Shown one piece after another: positions 24,735-33,697 of a stretch of DNA of 64,000 bases. The notes beneath the pieces are model-generated. The model searched no databases. It was not told where the DNA came from and was given only the letters and a program-made list of their open reading frames with translations. The position numbers were made by a program, and so were the translations under genes. Source of the DNA: Liminaster sp017519885 (lineage in GTDB: Bacteria; Bacteroidota; Bacteroidia; Bacteroidales; UBA3663); assembly GCA_017519885.1 (NCBI GenBank), contig JAFWRO010000063.1:62001-126000 (forward strand). Reading direction: 5' to 3'. The first letter of the stretch is position 1, and the number at the start of each line of letters is the position of its first letter.

Positions 24735-26345
24735 ATGCAACAGAAAATCATCATTCTGGATTTCGGTTCGCAGACGACACAGCTTATCGGCCGTCGCGTG
24801 CGCGAACTCGACACTTTCTGCGAAATTTTGCCTTATAACAAGTTCCCAGTAGGTGATGAATCGGTTATCGGTGTTATCCTTTCCGGATCACCTTTCTCGG
24901 TACATGACCCTGAGGCCTTTAAGGTCGATCTCTCGCAGTTCGTTGGACGTATCCCTGTGTTGGGCATCTGCTATGGTGCACAATTTATCAGCTATGCTGG
25001 TGGTGGAAAGGTTGAAAAGGCCGACTCACGCGAATATGGACGTGCCAACCTTTGCGAGTTCGATGGTGCCAACCCGCTCTTTAAAGGCTTTGAATCCAAT
25101 AGTCAGGTGTGGATGAGTCATGGCGATACCATCACAGCTATTCCTGAAGGATTCAAGTGCATCGCTTCGACCGCCAATGTGAAATATGCTGCTTACGCCA
25201 GTGAGTCGCAGCCGGTATGGGCTGTCCAGTTCCATCCTGAGGTATTCCATACCATTCAGGGAACACAGCTTCTGACGAATTTCGTCGTTGACATCTGTCA
25301 CTCCAAGCAAGACTGGTCGGCAGCATCGTTTGTCGATACCACTGTGGCTGAACTCAAGGCGCAGATAGGGGAGGATCGAGTGATTCTGGGTCTTTCAGGA
25401 GGTGTGGATTCCAGTGTTGCCGCTGTGCTCCTCAATCGCGCTATCGGCAAGAATCTGACATGTATCTTCGTCGATCATGGTATGCTTCGCAAGAACGAGT
25501 TCCACGATGTGATGCACGACTATGAGTGTCTTGGTCTCAATGTTATTGGTGTGGATGCATCGAAGAAGTTCTTTGCTGATCTGGCAGGAGTGAGTGATCC
25601 TGAACAGAAGCGCAAAATCATTGGCCGCGACTTTATCGAAGTATTCAATGCCGAGGCAAAGAAGATTGAGGATGCCAAGTGGCTTGCACAAGGTACCATC
25701 TACCCTGACCGTATTGAATCGCTGAATATTACGGGCAAGGTCATCAAGTCACACCACAATGTGGGTGGACTACCCAAGGAGATGCATTTGTCGCTCTGCG
25801 AGCCTCTCAAGTGGCTCTTCAAGGACGAGGTGCGTCGCGTTGGCCGTCAGTTAGGCATGCCCGAGCACCTTATCACACGTCATCCCTTCCCCGGTCCAGG
25901 ACTTGCAGTACGTATCCTTGGAGACATTACACCCGAGAAGGTACGTATTCTGCAGGATGCCGATGACATCTATATTCGAGGTTTGCGTGAGTACAAGGTC
26001 AAACTCTCTGGCGAAGAGGCTCGTCGCGTACTAGCTGCTGGTGTACCTGCTGATATGAAGGATGGTGAGATTGAGGTGTCGCTCTACGATCAGATTTGGC
26101 AAGCAGGAACAATCTTGCTGAGTACCGTACGTAGTGTGGGTGTGATGGGTGACGAGCGTACCTACGAGCATCCTGTGGCTCTGCGTGCCGTGACTTCTAC
26201 CGATGCGATGACTGCCGACTGGGCTCATCTGCCTTACGACTTCATGGCTAAGGTCTCGAACGAAATCATCAACAAGGTGCGTGGCGTCAACCGCGTCTGC
26301 TACGACATCAGTTCCAAACCGCCGTCGACAATCGAGTGGGAATAA
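24735..26345 (+). CDS. guaA: GMP synthase (glutamine-hydrolysing)
   Basis: The 536-aa protein has both GuaA halves: an N-terminal class I glutamine amidotransferase with nucleophile Cys in LGICYGAQ and His/Glu in QFHPEVFHT, and an ATP pyrophosphatase with GLSGGVDSSVAAVLL (about 219-233). The C-terminal dimerisation domain ends KPPSTIEWE. It converts XMP to GMP. It ends the ftsY-to-guaA gene run; a terminator follows. Confidence 0.98.
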   Translation: MQQKIIILDFGSQTTQLIGRRVRELDTFCEILPYNKFPVGDESVIGVILSGSPFSVHDPEAFKVDLSQFVGRIPVLGICYGAQFISYAGGGKVEKADSREYGRANLCEFDGANPLFKGFESNSQVWMSHGDTITAIPEGFKCIASTANVKYAAYASESQPVWAVQFHPEVFHTIQGTQLLTNFVVDICHSKQDWSAASFVDTTVAELKAQIGEDRVILGLSGGVDSSVAAVLLNRAIGKNLTCIFVDHGMLRKNEFHDVMHDYECLGLNVIGVDASKKFFADLAGVSDPEQKRKIIGRDFIEVFNAEAKKIEDAKWLAQGTIYPDRIESLNITGKVIKSHHNVGGLPKEMHLSLCEPLKWLFKDEVRRVGRQLGMPEHLITRHPFPGPGLAVRILGDITPEKVRILQDADDIYIRGLREYKVKLSGEEARRVLAAGVPADMKDGEIEVSLYDQIWQAGTILLSTVRSVGVMGDERTYEHPVALRAVTSTDAMTADWAHLPYDFMAKVSNEIINKVRGVNRVCYDISSKPPSTIEWE

Positions 26346-26408
26346 GGCTTGTTAGACCAATTCCTGGATAATTTCTTCTTTAAATCTATAGATTTATTTA
26401 CGTGTTCT

Positions 26409-26445
26409 AAGGTGGCAGTTCCATAGTTTGGACTGCCACCTTAAT
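26409..26445 (+). terminator. Terminator after guaA
   Basis: AAGGTGGCAGT and ACTGCCACCTT form an 11-bp stem around a loop containing TCCATAGTTTGG. The T-run is poor (TTAATCATGATTT), so termination may be partial. Confidence 0.6.
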
Positions 26446-26552
26446 CATGATTTATTGCCAACTCTTCCGTTCAAAACTATGAAAAATCCATAAAAAACGG
26501 CAAATTAACGAAAATTATAGGCAGTTTTATCTTTATTATCCCAAAAAATTCT

Positions 26553-26561
26553 TATTTTTGC
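26553..26561 (+). promoter_or_regulatory. -7 promoter box of the envelope operon
   Basis: TATTTTTGC matches the -7 consensus, 20 bp before the ATG at 26582. No exact TTTG is seen at -33. Confidence 0.6.
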
Positions 26562-26581
26562 GCCCAAATTGTTTATAAAAG

Positions 26582-27742
26582 ATGCAAAGAATTCTATTGT
26601 CGTTATTTATAACGTTCTTTTCGATAAATGTCTGTCAGGCGCAATTCCGTGCGTTAAGAGATTTGTCTTGGTATCCGAAGTCGGACCAAAACAAGTCTTA
26701 TAATACGGCTAGCACTACTTCTGCCAATGTGCTTGAAGATTTGAACAATGCCTTCAATGCAGGCAACTACCGTGATGTTGTATTCACTTATTATCCTCAG
26801 GCCATCCAGGGCGGTTATCAGCGTAATAACTTGCTTTACAACAATACGCGTCGTGCATTGCGTCAGTTGATGCGCGATGATCCATCGTTGGCTAACTGGC
26901 GACAGATGCAGGCTCTTTACCATGAGCGCATCAAGAATCTAGGCAGTGAAGATTATGACTATCGCAACAATCTTGAGACTACTTCATGGAGCGAAGAGCA
27001 ATTGTTGAACGAACGCCTTGCTGCACTTGCTTCGATGAACGATCGATATCAGGACTGCTACAAGGTGGCACTCGAGCGTGTTCAGAAGGCTTCGGGAAAG
27101 ATTGACCTTGCTGTCATCCTGCAGGGAATGTTTGCTCCATTGAATCGTGCTCATGTCGCTAATAGTGATCTCGGCTCTTCGCTCAACGACAGGTATCAGG
27201 AGATTCTCAACTACATCGACCAGTCGGAGCGCTTTATGGAGCAGGAGCATCGCCAGGAATATCTGACCTATTATCCCAGTACGATTATTGATCAGGTGCG
27301 TAGTGAATGCCTGCGCGTCATCAACATCAATAAGGCAAAGAATTTAGCTGCTGCCCACGAAGAACAGGAAAAGGCTGCTGAAGCTTATCGTCAGGCTTTC
27401 GAATATTATCGACAGAAGGATTACGTCAATGCCTTCAATAGTGCTGGAGAGGGTTGGAGAAAATACCAGACTCCTGAATTCCGCATCTTGAGGTCAAACA
27501 TCCTTCAGAATTGCGCTAATGAAGCCACTTCGTCTGCCGATCGAGTGGCATACCTTTGTGCTGCTTACGAGGCTGGCCATGGATATGTAAGCCGCCAGAC
27601 CATCAACCATATTCTCGACGGACTGCGTGCCAACCTCTTTATGTCGGGTGTGGCAGGAAAGACGCATCGTACCTCCAGAAACCTGATTATCAATCAACGA
27701 ATCTGGACCGTTGATGAGTTAAAAGAAAAGTCCTCTAATTGA
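26582..27742 (+). CDS. Exported helical protein, first gene of the envelope operon
   Basis: The 386-aa protein has a signal peptide (about 1-20, ending VCQAQ). The mature part is almost entirely alpha-helical and charged, with an EEQEKAAEAYRQAFEYYRQKDY segment (about residue 257-280) that resembles a TPR-like helical hairpin. I recognise no named family. It lies 21 bp before the DUF3575-like 711-aa gene and follows the operon's promoter box, so it is probably a periplasmic component of the same system. Confidence 0.72.
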   Translation: MQRILLSLFITFFSINVCQAQFRALRDLSWYPKSDQNKSYNTASTTSANVLEDLNNAFNAGNYRDVVFTYYPQAIQGGYQRNNLLYNNTRRALRQLMRDDPSLANWRQMQALYHERIKNLGSEDYDYRNNLETTSWSEEQLLNERLAALASMNDRYQDCYKVALERVQKASGKIDLAVILQGMFAPLNRAHVANSDLGSSLNDRYQEILNYIDQSERFMEQEHRQEYLTYYPSTIIDQVRSECLRVININKAKNLAAAHEEQEKAAEAYRQAFEYYRQKDYVNAFNSAGEGWRKYQTPEFRILRSNILQNCANEATSSADRVAYLCAAYEAGHGYVSRQTINHILDGLRANLFMSGVAGKTHRTSRNLIINQRIWTVDELKEKSSN

Positions 27743-27763
27743 TATCGCTTATATATATAATAT

Positions 27764-29899
27764 ATGTATATACGTTCTTTCGTCGCTTGTCTTGCATTTT
27801 TGCTCCTGGGCGTTGGTTCACTCTTTGCTGATGACGAACAGCTTCAAGTGGCCGAAATCCCTGCATCTGCAAGAACGTCTGACGTTACAGACAAATACAA
27901 ACAATTGACCTTTGGCCGTAGTGATTATAACTTCTGGTCACATTTTTCCCTTTCGACCAACTTCGTCGATTGGGCTCTCGTTATCCCCAACATTGGTCTC
28001 GACATTGACTTCGGTAACCCTAATCGCAAGTCCACCTCTTCGATTTATTTCCAGCTTAAGGGCTCTCCTTCGAGCAAGGATTATCTTAAGGAGAAATTGT
28101 ATGACCAAACGTCCTATAAATTTTGGAATGCACACGTCGAATGGCGTTGGCACTGGTCTTTCCGCCGTCATCCTGAATTGGTGAAGGGGCGTTTTTACTC
28201 GGGTCTTTACACCGAGTATATGAAATACACGATGAATACGCCACTCGACATCATCGATAGTGACAAGTTGAAGGATGGTTGGGCTGGTATTGCAGGTATT
28301 TCTGCCGGCTATGATTTTCCGGGTTTCAACTACGATAATCGTCACTTCTTCCAGTTCCAGATCGGTGCCAATGTCGGAGCCTTTTATGCCGACTATGATG
28401 CCTATAGTGATGCTGGTAAAGAGTCGAAGAAACGAATACTCCCCATGGTTACAGAGATTCGTTTCGCTATTGCGTATCGTAACCAAAGCATCAGCCGCAA
28501 GTATTGGCAGCCCAATCTCGAACGCTATCGTCGTTTTGAGGTTGAGGATGATGCTGCCCGTAAGCAGATTGATGAATATGCTGAGCAGTTCGAAACCGAC
28601 CCTCTCACCATTTACGTGAAGCCGAAGAATGAGAATGATTCAACCTTCTCGGAGCCTGTAACCTTCAATATGGTACGTCGTGAGTTTGGCGAACGTTGCA
28701 AGTCGCAGTATTTCCGTCCGGAAAGGCTGTACGAACTGGAAGATAACACCAAGTTTCCCATTACCGTGCCAAGCGACTACTATGTCATCGGTTACAACCT
28801 GCCTATCCGTGCTACTGACTTGGACTCAGAGGATACCGAGGCGCACTATGTCTTCCCGTTCCGCGTACGTTTTGCTGGATTTGAGCAGGCTATGGAACGT
28901 ATGTTGAGTTACAATAAGTCCTTGCGTAGTTTCTTCCGAAGCAATGGTAATCGACTCCCATCGATGAGTATGGAAGCTATCAATAGTACCGATTTTGTAA
29001 CCAGTGCTACGATTGAGAATGTTCTGGAGATGCTTAATGGCAAATGGATGGGCGGCAAACTTACTCGCGATGATGTGGAGGCCATCTATTATCGTGAGGA
29101 TGGAGAGTTCCGTCCAATTAATGAGACTGATATGAATCATCGTGGCACCTATGCTTTGGGTCTTAGATTCCATACGCAGGTATACGAGAATTATGACTCT
29201 ATTACCACCCGTTTCAATTTGGAGCCTTATGTTGAGACCGACACTCGTACGCTGTACGAGCAGTTTGTACCTGTTGTTACAAGTCGACAGTTCAACATAA
29301 ATCATCCTTGGAAGAACGGGCAGGAACGCCAACTCACTAAAGACGATGTCCTGAAGATGTTGGCTGATGAAGGTTTCTATGGATTCTCCGATGCCAATAT
29401 TTCAATCGATTCGATTCATTATGGTCGTAACTATGGAGAGGCAGATTTCGGAAAAGTGTTGCCGAAGGTTAAGTTCATCTATGTTGTCGAGGATTCATTA
29501 GGTCTTGCAGCAGGCAAGGAGTTCCATCGTGCTTGTCTCAATGGTTTGAATGCGCAGAATGGCACATGGAATCTTGAAATACCTTTCCAGGTAACGCATG
29601 GCCCTATTTGTGAAGGAACATACGATGCTGAGGGCAACCTCATTCCTGCCGATAAGCAGGAAGTCATTGATGATGTGATGCGCTGCTTGACACGTGCCAA
29701 CAAGAACCTGCGTCATTATACTATTGACAGGGCATGGATCGAAGATTATACATATACAGGCTTGCATGACATGGCTGGAGGAAAGAACAAGGAAAAGTGG
29801 ACATTGCTGCGATTCGCATATCGTTATGTCAATGCTGACGGTCATGTTCGTCTTGCTCGTGCTCATGCTGCATATCGTATCAGAATTCCAAAGAAATGA
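27764..29899 (+). CDS. Outer-membrane-associated protein with DUF3575-like N-terminal barrel
   Basis: The 711-aa protein has a signal peptide (about 1-22, ending SLFAD). Residues about 50-245 look like a DUF3575-type outer-membrane barrel: SLSTNFVDWALVIPNIGLDIDFG, then HVEWRWHWSFRRHPE and FQIGANVGAFYADY. The C-terminal 450 residues are a soluble alpha/beta region without a motif I know. DUF3575 proteins accompany fimbrial and other surface assemblies in Bacteroidales. The next gene overlaps by 4 bp (ATGA) and is a shorter DUF3575 protein. Confidence 0.72.
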   Translation: MYIRSFVACLAFLLLGVGSLFADDEQLQVAEIPASARTSDVTDKYKQLTFGRSDYNFWSHFSLSTNFVDWALVIPNIGLDIDFGNPNRKSTSSIYFQLKGSPSSKDYLKEKLYDQTSYKFWNAHVEWRWHWSFRRHPELVKGRFYSGLYTEYMKYTMNTPLDIIDSDKLKDGWAGIAGISAGYDFPGFNYDNRHFFQFQIGANVGAFYADYDAYSDAGKESKKRILPMVTEIRFAIAYRNQSISRKYWQPNLERYRRFEVEDDAARKQIDEYAEQFETDPLTIYVKPKNENDSTFSEPVTFNMVRREFGERCKSQYFRPERLYELEDNTKFPITVPSDYYVIGYNLPIRATDLDSEDTEAHYVFPFRVRFAGFEQAMERMLSYNKSLRSFFRSNGNRLPSMSMEAINSTDFVTSATIENVLEMLNGKWMGGKLTRDDVEAIYYREDGEFRPINETDMNHRGTYALGLRFHTQVYENYDSITTRFNLEPYVETDTRTLYEQFVPVVTSRQFNINHPWKNGQERQLTKDDVLKMLADEGFYGFSDANISIDSIHYGRNYGEADFGKVLPKVKFIYVVEDSLGLAAGKEFHRACLNGLNAQNGTWNLEIPFQVTHGPICEGTYDAEGNLIPADKQEVIDDVMRCLTRANKNLRHYTIDRAWIEDYTYTGLHDMAGGKNKEKWTLLRFAYRYVNADGHVRLARAHAAYRIRIPKK

Positions 29900-30459
29900 T
29901 CACAATAATTAAAACATCATTAGCTTTCTTTGCGTCAGTAGCCTTGGCAGTAGTTTGCCTTGCGTTCCAGCCTCTGCTCGATGATAACAGGTTGTCGGCA
30001 CAGACCCTGGCCGTTCGTACCAATGCGTTACTTTGGGGAGCCGAAGCTGCAAACGTAAGCGTTGACCTCACGGTGAGTGAACATAGTACGGTCGGCATCA
30101 CTGGCGTCTATTCGGTTCTTGACTCATGGATCCGTGACACCAACCTCAAGGGGTGGCAGATAGAGTATCGTTACTGGTTCTCTCATCAACCCTTCCACCG
30201 CTTGTTTGTAGGCCCCATCGCTGGTATTTTCCATTATACCGTCATAGATGATCAGGACACCCAGACTTGTGTGCCTGCAGGCATCAATGTTGGTTATGCT
30301 TGGACACTTTCCACCCATTGGAATGTCGAGGCCTGCTATGGTGTAGGCTATCTTTATTACAATCGTGCTTCTCGTGATGCTTTTGATGTGATTTCGAAGT
30401 CGAATCATCACAAGTTCACTACAATCAATCTCGGTTTGAATCTATCTTATGTTTTCTAA
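29896..30459 (+). CDS. DUF3575 family outer-membrane protein
   Basis: The 187-aa protein has a hydrophobic leader (about 1-36, with SLAFFASVALAVVCLAF) and a barrel with the DUF3575 pattern: LAVRTNALLWGAEAANVSVDL, QIEYRYWFSHQPFHRLFVGPIAG and a final aromatic (LNLSYVF). It probably forms a small eight-stranded barrel. It overlaps the previous gene by 4 bp and the following one by 11 bp, indicating coupled translation. Confidence 0.82.
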   Translation: MITIIKTSLAFFASVALAVVCLAFQPLLDDNRLSAQTLAVRTNALLWGAEAANVSVDLTVSEHSTVGITGVYSVLDSWIRDTNLKGWQIEYRYWFSHQPFHRLFVGPIAGIFHYTVIDDQDTQTCVPAGINVGYAWTLSTHWNVEACYGVGYLYYNRASRDAFDVISKSNHHKFTTINLGLNLSYVF

Positions 30460-33400
30460 GCATACTTTTAAGAATATTCGATCACGTATGACTTCATTCC
30501 ACCCGCAGGTACTGGGAGGATGGATGCGTATATCGGGGCTTCTTCTTCTGGTGTCGTTCCTTCGACCATCGGTTGTAAGTCCCCTTTATGCGCAATCACA
30601 ATACGACCCGCTCTCGTTCGTCATCATTAATGCAGAAGATCGCACACTTGTCGATGATTTGGGTCACAATTGGGATCCAGAGAACGGTGTATGGATGGGT
30701 TCTACTCTCGGGCTACCTGAACGTAATGATCTGGATGTCTTCGTAACCAATGAAGTCTGTGCAGACTCGATTGTTGCGTGGAGCAAGTCGAATGCACCAC
30801 GTCATCGTGATCTCGTTTCTGCTTTCGTCAACGAGTATCGTCAGCGCGGATGGCTCCTCCATCGTCATGCGAGCGCCTACGAGCTCTCGGATGTCAACCA
30901 GATTGCCCAGGATATCTACAAGCAGTACCCTGAGGCTGTTGATTACTGGAACAATATGACCAGCGATGACCGTGGCATCTATTCAGTGGCACTCCTTCTT
31001 CACCCGCAGGATGGTGGTGCCTTCGAGATTGTGGTACTTACCGAATCGATTACCAAGTATGATGGCGATGAAGCTAACTGTCCTATCTATTATAAGAATC
31101 GTACAGAACTCTCAAATGTCGAGACAACTCGTCAACGCACGCATTTCCGTCGTCAGCATGGTACAGCCTCTAGTGATGGTACATGGTTGACCTTCAACGA
31201 AAATTTCCATATTGAAGGACCTGAAGACCAGCGTCTTGTGATTGACCGCGTGGTAAATACGTGTAACTTTGAGAGTGATCTCAATGTAGTTAAGGCTGAT
31301 TTCCAGAATGCGCCCATGCAGTACGATATGGCTGTGAAATACCTCGATATCGCTTCCCGCAAGGAGGATTTCAGCTATCGTTTGCGTCCTTTTGTCTATG
31401 CTGGCGAGGACTTCCAACGTCAGCTCTATCGTCGTACTCGTGGCAATCTGCTTCGTGATACATTGGAGCATTATCGTGTCAATACCATCGCGCATATGGA
31501 GGAGTTGCGCAATTGGGTAGAGTATCGTGAAGTTCAGCCCGACTCGATGTTGTTCCTTATTCCACAACCATTGTGGAAACTAGTGCTGCGCTATCGCACC
31601 TTTGATAGAATTCGAGATCGTGTACGTAAGTCAGCACCTTGGATTCCTCTTGAAGTATCCGAGGAGGATACTGTGCAGGCGTATATAGCCAATACTCCAT
31701 TCGATATTTTCTCCGAGTTCCAGGCTTATGTCGATTCGGGCCATGTCATTGCTGATCATCATATCCTTACATCCGAACGTGACCTTGTCGAGGGATATGT
31801 CAGCCGACAGAATCAGATGAATCTCTACCCTGTACCAGGTGAGAGTCGTCGTGTACGTATCGAACATCGTGACACGCTAGCAAGCTCGGTCAAGCCTCTT
31901 ATGCTTACGATGGAGCCTGTCGATACTGTATTATCTTATCGTTGGCGCATGCCCGATCCTACTCGTTACTATCAGTTGCGTCACATCAGTTATCTGCATG
32001 ATTTCATTCATGCTGATACGACGTCATCAGTCGAGTGTGGCTGCGAACGCCAGATGCCGTTGCAGTTCCTCAATATCTCTACTCAGAACGCAGAGTTCGA
32101 TTGTCCTCCACGACGCAGCATCACAAGCGATCGCCTTGTGAGCTTCAAACCGCGTGCTCGTGGCGAACTCGTTGATGCAACCTACAGTCTTGCATTGAGT
32201 TTCGAGCTTCTTAGTACTGAGGTTAATCTTGATCTGGGCAATAACCGTGCTCAGATGGATAGTTTGGTGCAGAAGGCCTACGAGATTACGCATGATATGT
32301 ATCAACGCATCCAGCAGGTGGGCATTGTCGGTATATCATCGCCTGAAGGTGGCCAACGATTGAACCTTCAACTTTCGCGTCAGCGTAGTCTCAGCATTCT
32401 CGATATTCTACGCAAGATGGGAGGGGAGGACTTGCGCCATGCCAATTTCCATATTATCAAGGACTCCATTGCTCCATGGAGTGCTGTGGCTGACATCATT
32501 GAGGCAGAGCATCCGGAGAACACGGCTACAATTAATCGTATTCGTCGTGCTGTTGAGGCTAATCCGTATAATATGAAGGCGCAGCAGGATATGATTGGCT
32601 TCAGTTCCCGTCATCGTGATCCTGTCGTCGATGCCGCTCTCGACCAACTTCGCGAAGCACAGGTAACCTTTAGTTATAAGGCGGTGTTTGAGGCTTCGGA
32701 AGCCATGATTATCGACGAGTTCCGTGCGGCCAAACGTTATGACAATTTCCCGCCAGACTATTATTATTGGATTCTCACCTCGAAACTTACTACTTATGAA
32801 GAGAAGGGTATGGTAGCCAAAGCATTGCTTAAGGCACGAGCTTCAGAAGTCCGTCGTTTCACTACTGACCAGCATCCTTCCAACAGTTTTGGGCTTGTGC
32901 TTCCTATCGCTGCCAACTTCCTGGCTTTGGACAGCATGCGCAATGGCCGCTACAATCCCGAAATCCTTGCGCCTTTCATTAATAGTGAGCTTTTCCAAGG
33001 TAACTTTGCATGCTATATGCAGAGCGATTATGATGTTCCTGTGAAGTTCATCAATCTTGATGCCATCCTCTACAACCAGATTGTCACTCTCTATAATGTC
33101 GGTACTCCCGAGGCCATCGATCAGGCATATACCCTCGCTGATATTCTTAACGAGACGCCTACGCTCTCCAATCAGTTCCGCGACAAGTATCATCCTGAAC
33201 AGCTGGAGATATTACTCAACAGCTATATGGGCCGTTTCCTTGACGACCCAGACCACTTGGAAATGTTGCGCAAATCCAACCTGCGCAACTTCTATGTGGC
33301 TAATATGGCCGATATGTACAGCAAATGTGAAGGTGTGATTGATGCGCTTCAGACTTCGGAGAATTGTCATGAGTTACTCCAGCAGTGCGTCGATAGTTTG

Positions 33401-33694
33401 CAGGAACTTAAGCTGCGTTTCCCAGGCGATCCTGCTGCTCTGTATTTCACAGCTGTCACTCGCTTATGGCAAGCTGAGAGTATAGGAGGCGAAGATCGTG
33501 ATTCCAATTTCGACTTGGCTATTGATGCGCTCGAACAACTATTCAAGATCGATGCGAAACCAACCTATATTTCCCGTCTGCAGGGCGATAGTTATATCCG
33601 TAACTTCTATCGAACGCCTAGAAGTCGAAAGATGAAGCGAGATGTCTTCCTCGAAGCTATCGAGCAGTTCATCTCCAACACTTATAAAGAATAG
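30449..33694 (+). CDS. Large exported protein with OmpA-like domain
   Basis: The 1081-aa protein has an N-terminal hydrophobic export signal (about 26-50, VLGGWMRISGLLLLVSFL to YAQ); the true start may be the ATG at 30488 or 30524. Most of the chain has no motif I recognise. Residues about 590-670 resemble an OmpA-like peptidoglycan-binding fold: LSFELLSTEVNLDLGNN, VGIVGISSPEGG, LNLQLSRQRSLSIL. The C-terminal 300 residues are helical and TPR-like. The domain mix suggests a periplasmic anchor between cell wall and outer membrane; that is inference. The 5' end overlaps the DUF3575 gene by 11 bp. Confidence 0.75.
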   Translation: MFSKHTFKNIRSRMTSFHPQVLGGWMRISGLLLLVSFLRPSVVSPLYAQSQYDPLSFVIINAEDRTLVDDLGHNWDPENGVWMGSTLGLPERNDLDVFVTNEVCADSIVAWSKSNAPRHRDLVSAFVNEYRQRGWLLHRHASAYELSDVNQIAQDIYKQYPEAVDYWNNMTSDDRGIYSVALLLHPQDGGAFEIVVLTESITKYDGDEANCPIYYKNRTELSNVETTRQRTHFRRQHGTASSDGTWLTFNENFHIEGPEDQRLVIDRVVNTCNFESDLNVVKADFQNAPMQYDMAVKYLDIASRKEDFSYRLRPFVYAGEDFQRQLYRRTRGNLLRDTLEHYRVNTIAHMEELRNWVEYREVQPDSMLFLIPQPLWKLVLRYRTFDRIRDRVRKSAPWIPLEVSEEDTVQAYIANTPFDIFSEFQAYVDSGHVIADHHILTSERDLVEGYVSRQNQMNLYPVPGESRRVRIEHRDTLASSVKPLMLTMEPVDTVLSYRWRMPDPTRYYQLRHISYLHDFIHADTTSSVECGCERQMPLQFLNISTQNAEFDCPPRRSITSDRLVSFKPRARGELVDATYSLALSFELLSTEVNLDLGNNRAQMDSLVQKAYEITHDMYQRIQQVGIVGISSPEGGQRLNLQLSRQRSLSILDILRKMGGEDLRHANFHIIKDSIAPWSAVADIIEAEHPENTATINRIRRAVEANPYNMKAQQDMIGFSSRHRDPVVDAALDQLREAQVTFSYKAVFEASEAMIIDEFRAAKRYDNFPPDYYYWILTSKLTTYEEKGMVAKALLKARASEVRRFTTDQHPSNSFGLVLPIAANFLALDSMRNGRYNPEILAPFINSELFQGNFACYMQSDYDVPVKFINLDAILYNQIVTLYNVGTPEAIDQAYTLADILNETPTLSNQFRDKYHPEQLEILLNSYMGRFLDDPDHLEMLRKSNLRNFYVANMADMYSKCEGVIDALQTSENCHELLQQCVDSLQELKLRFPGDPAALYFTAVTRLWQAESIGGEDRDSNFDLAIDALEQLFKIDAKPTYISRLQGDSYIRNFYRTPRSRKMKRDVFLEAIEQFISNTYKE

Positions 33695-33697
33695 TAT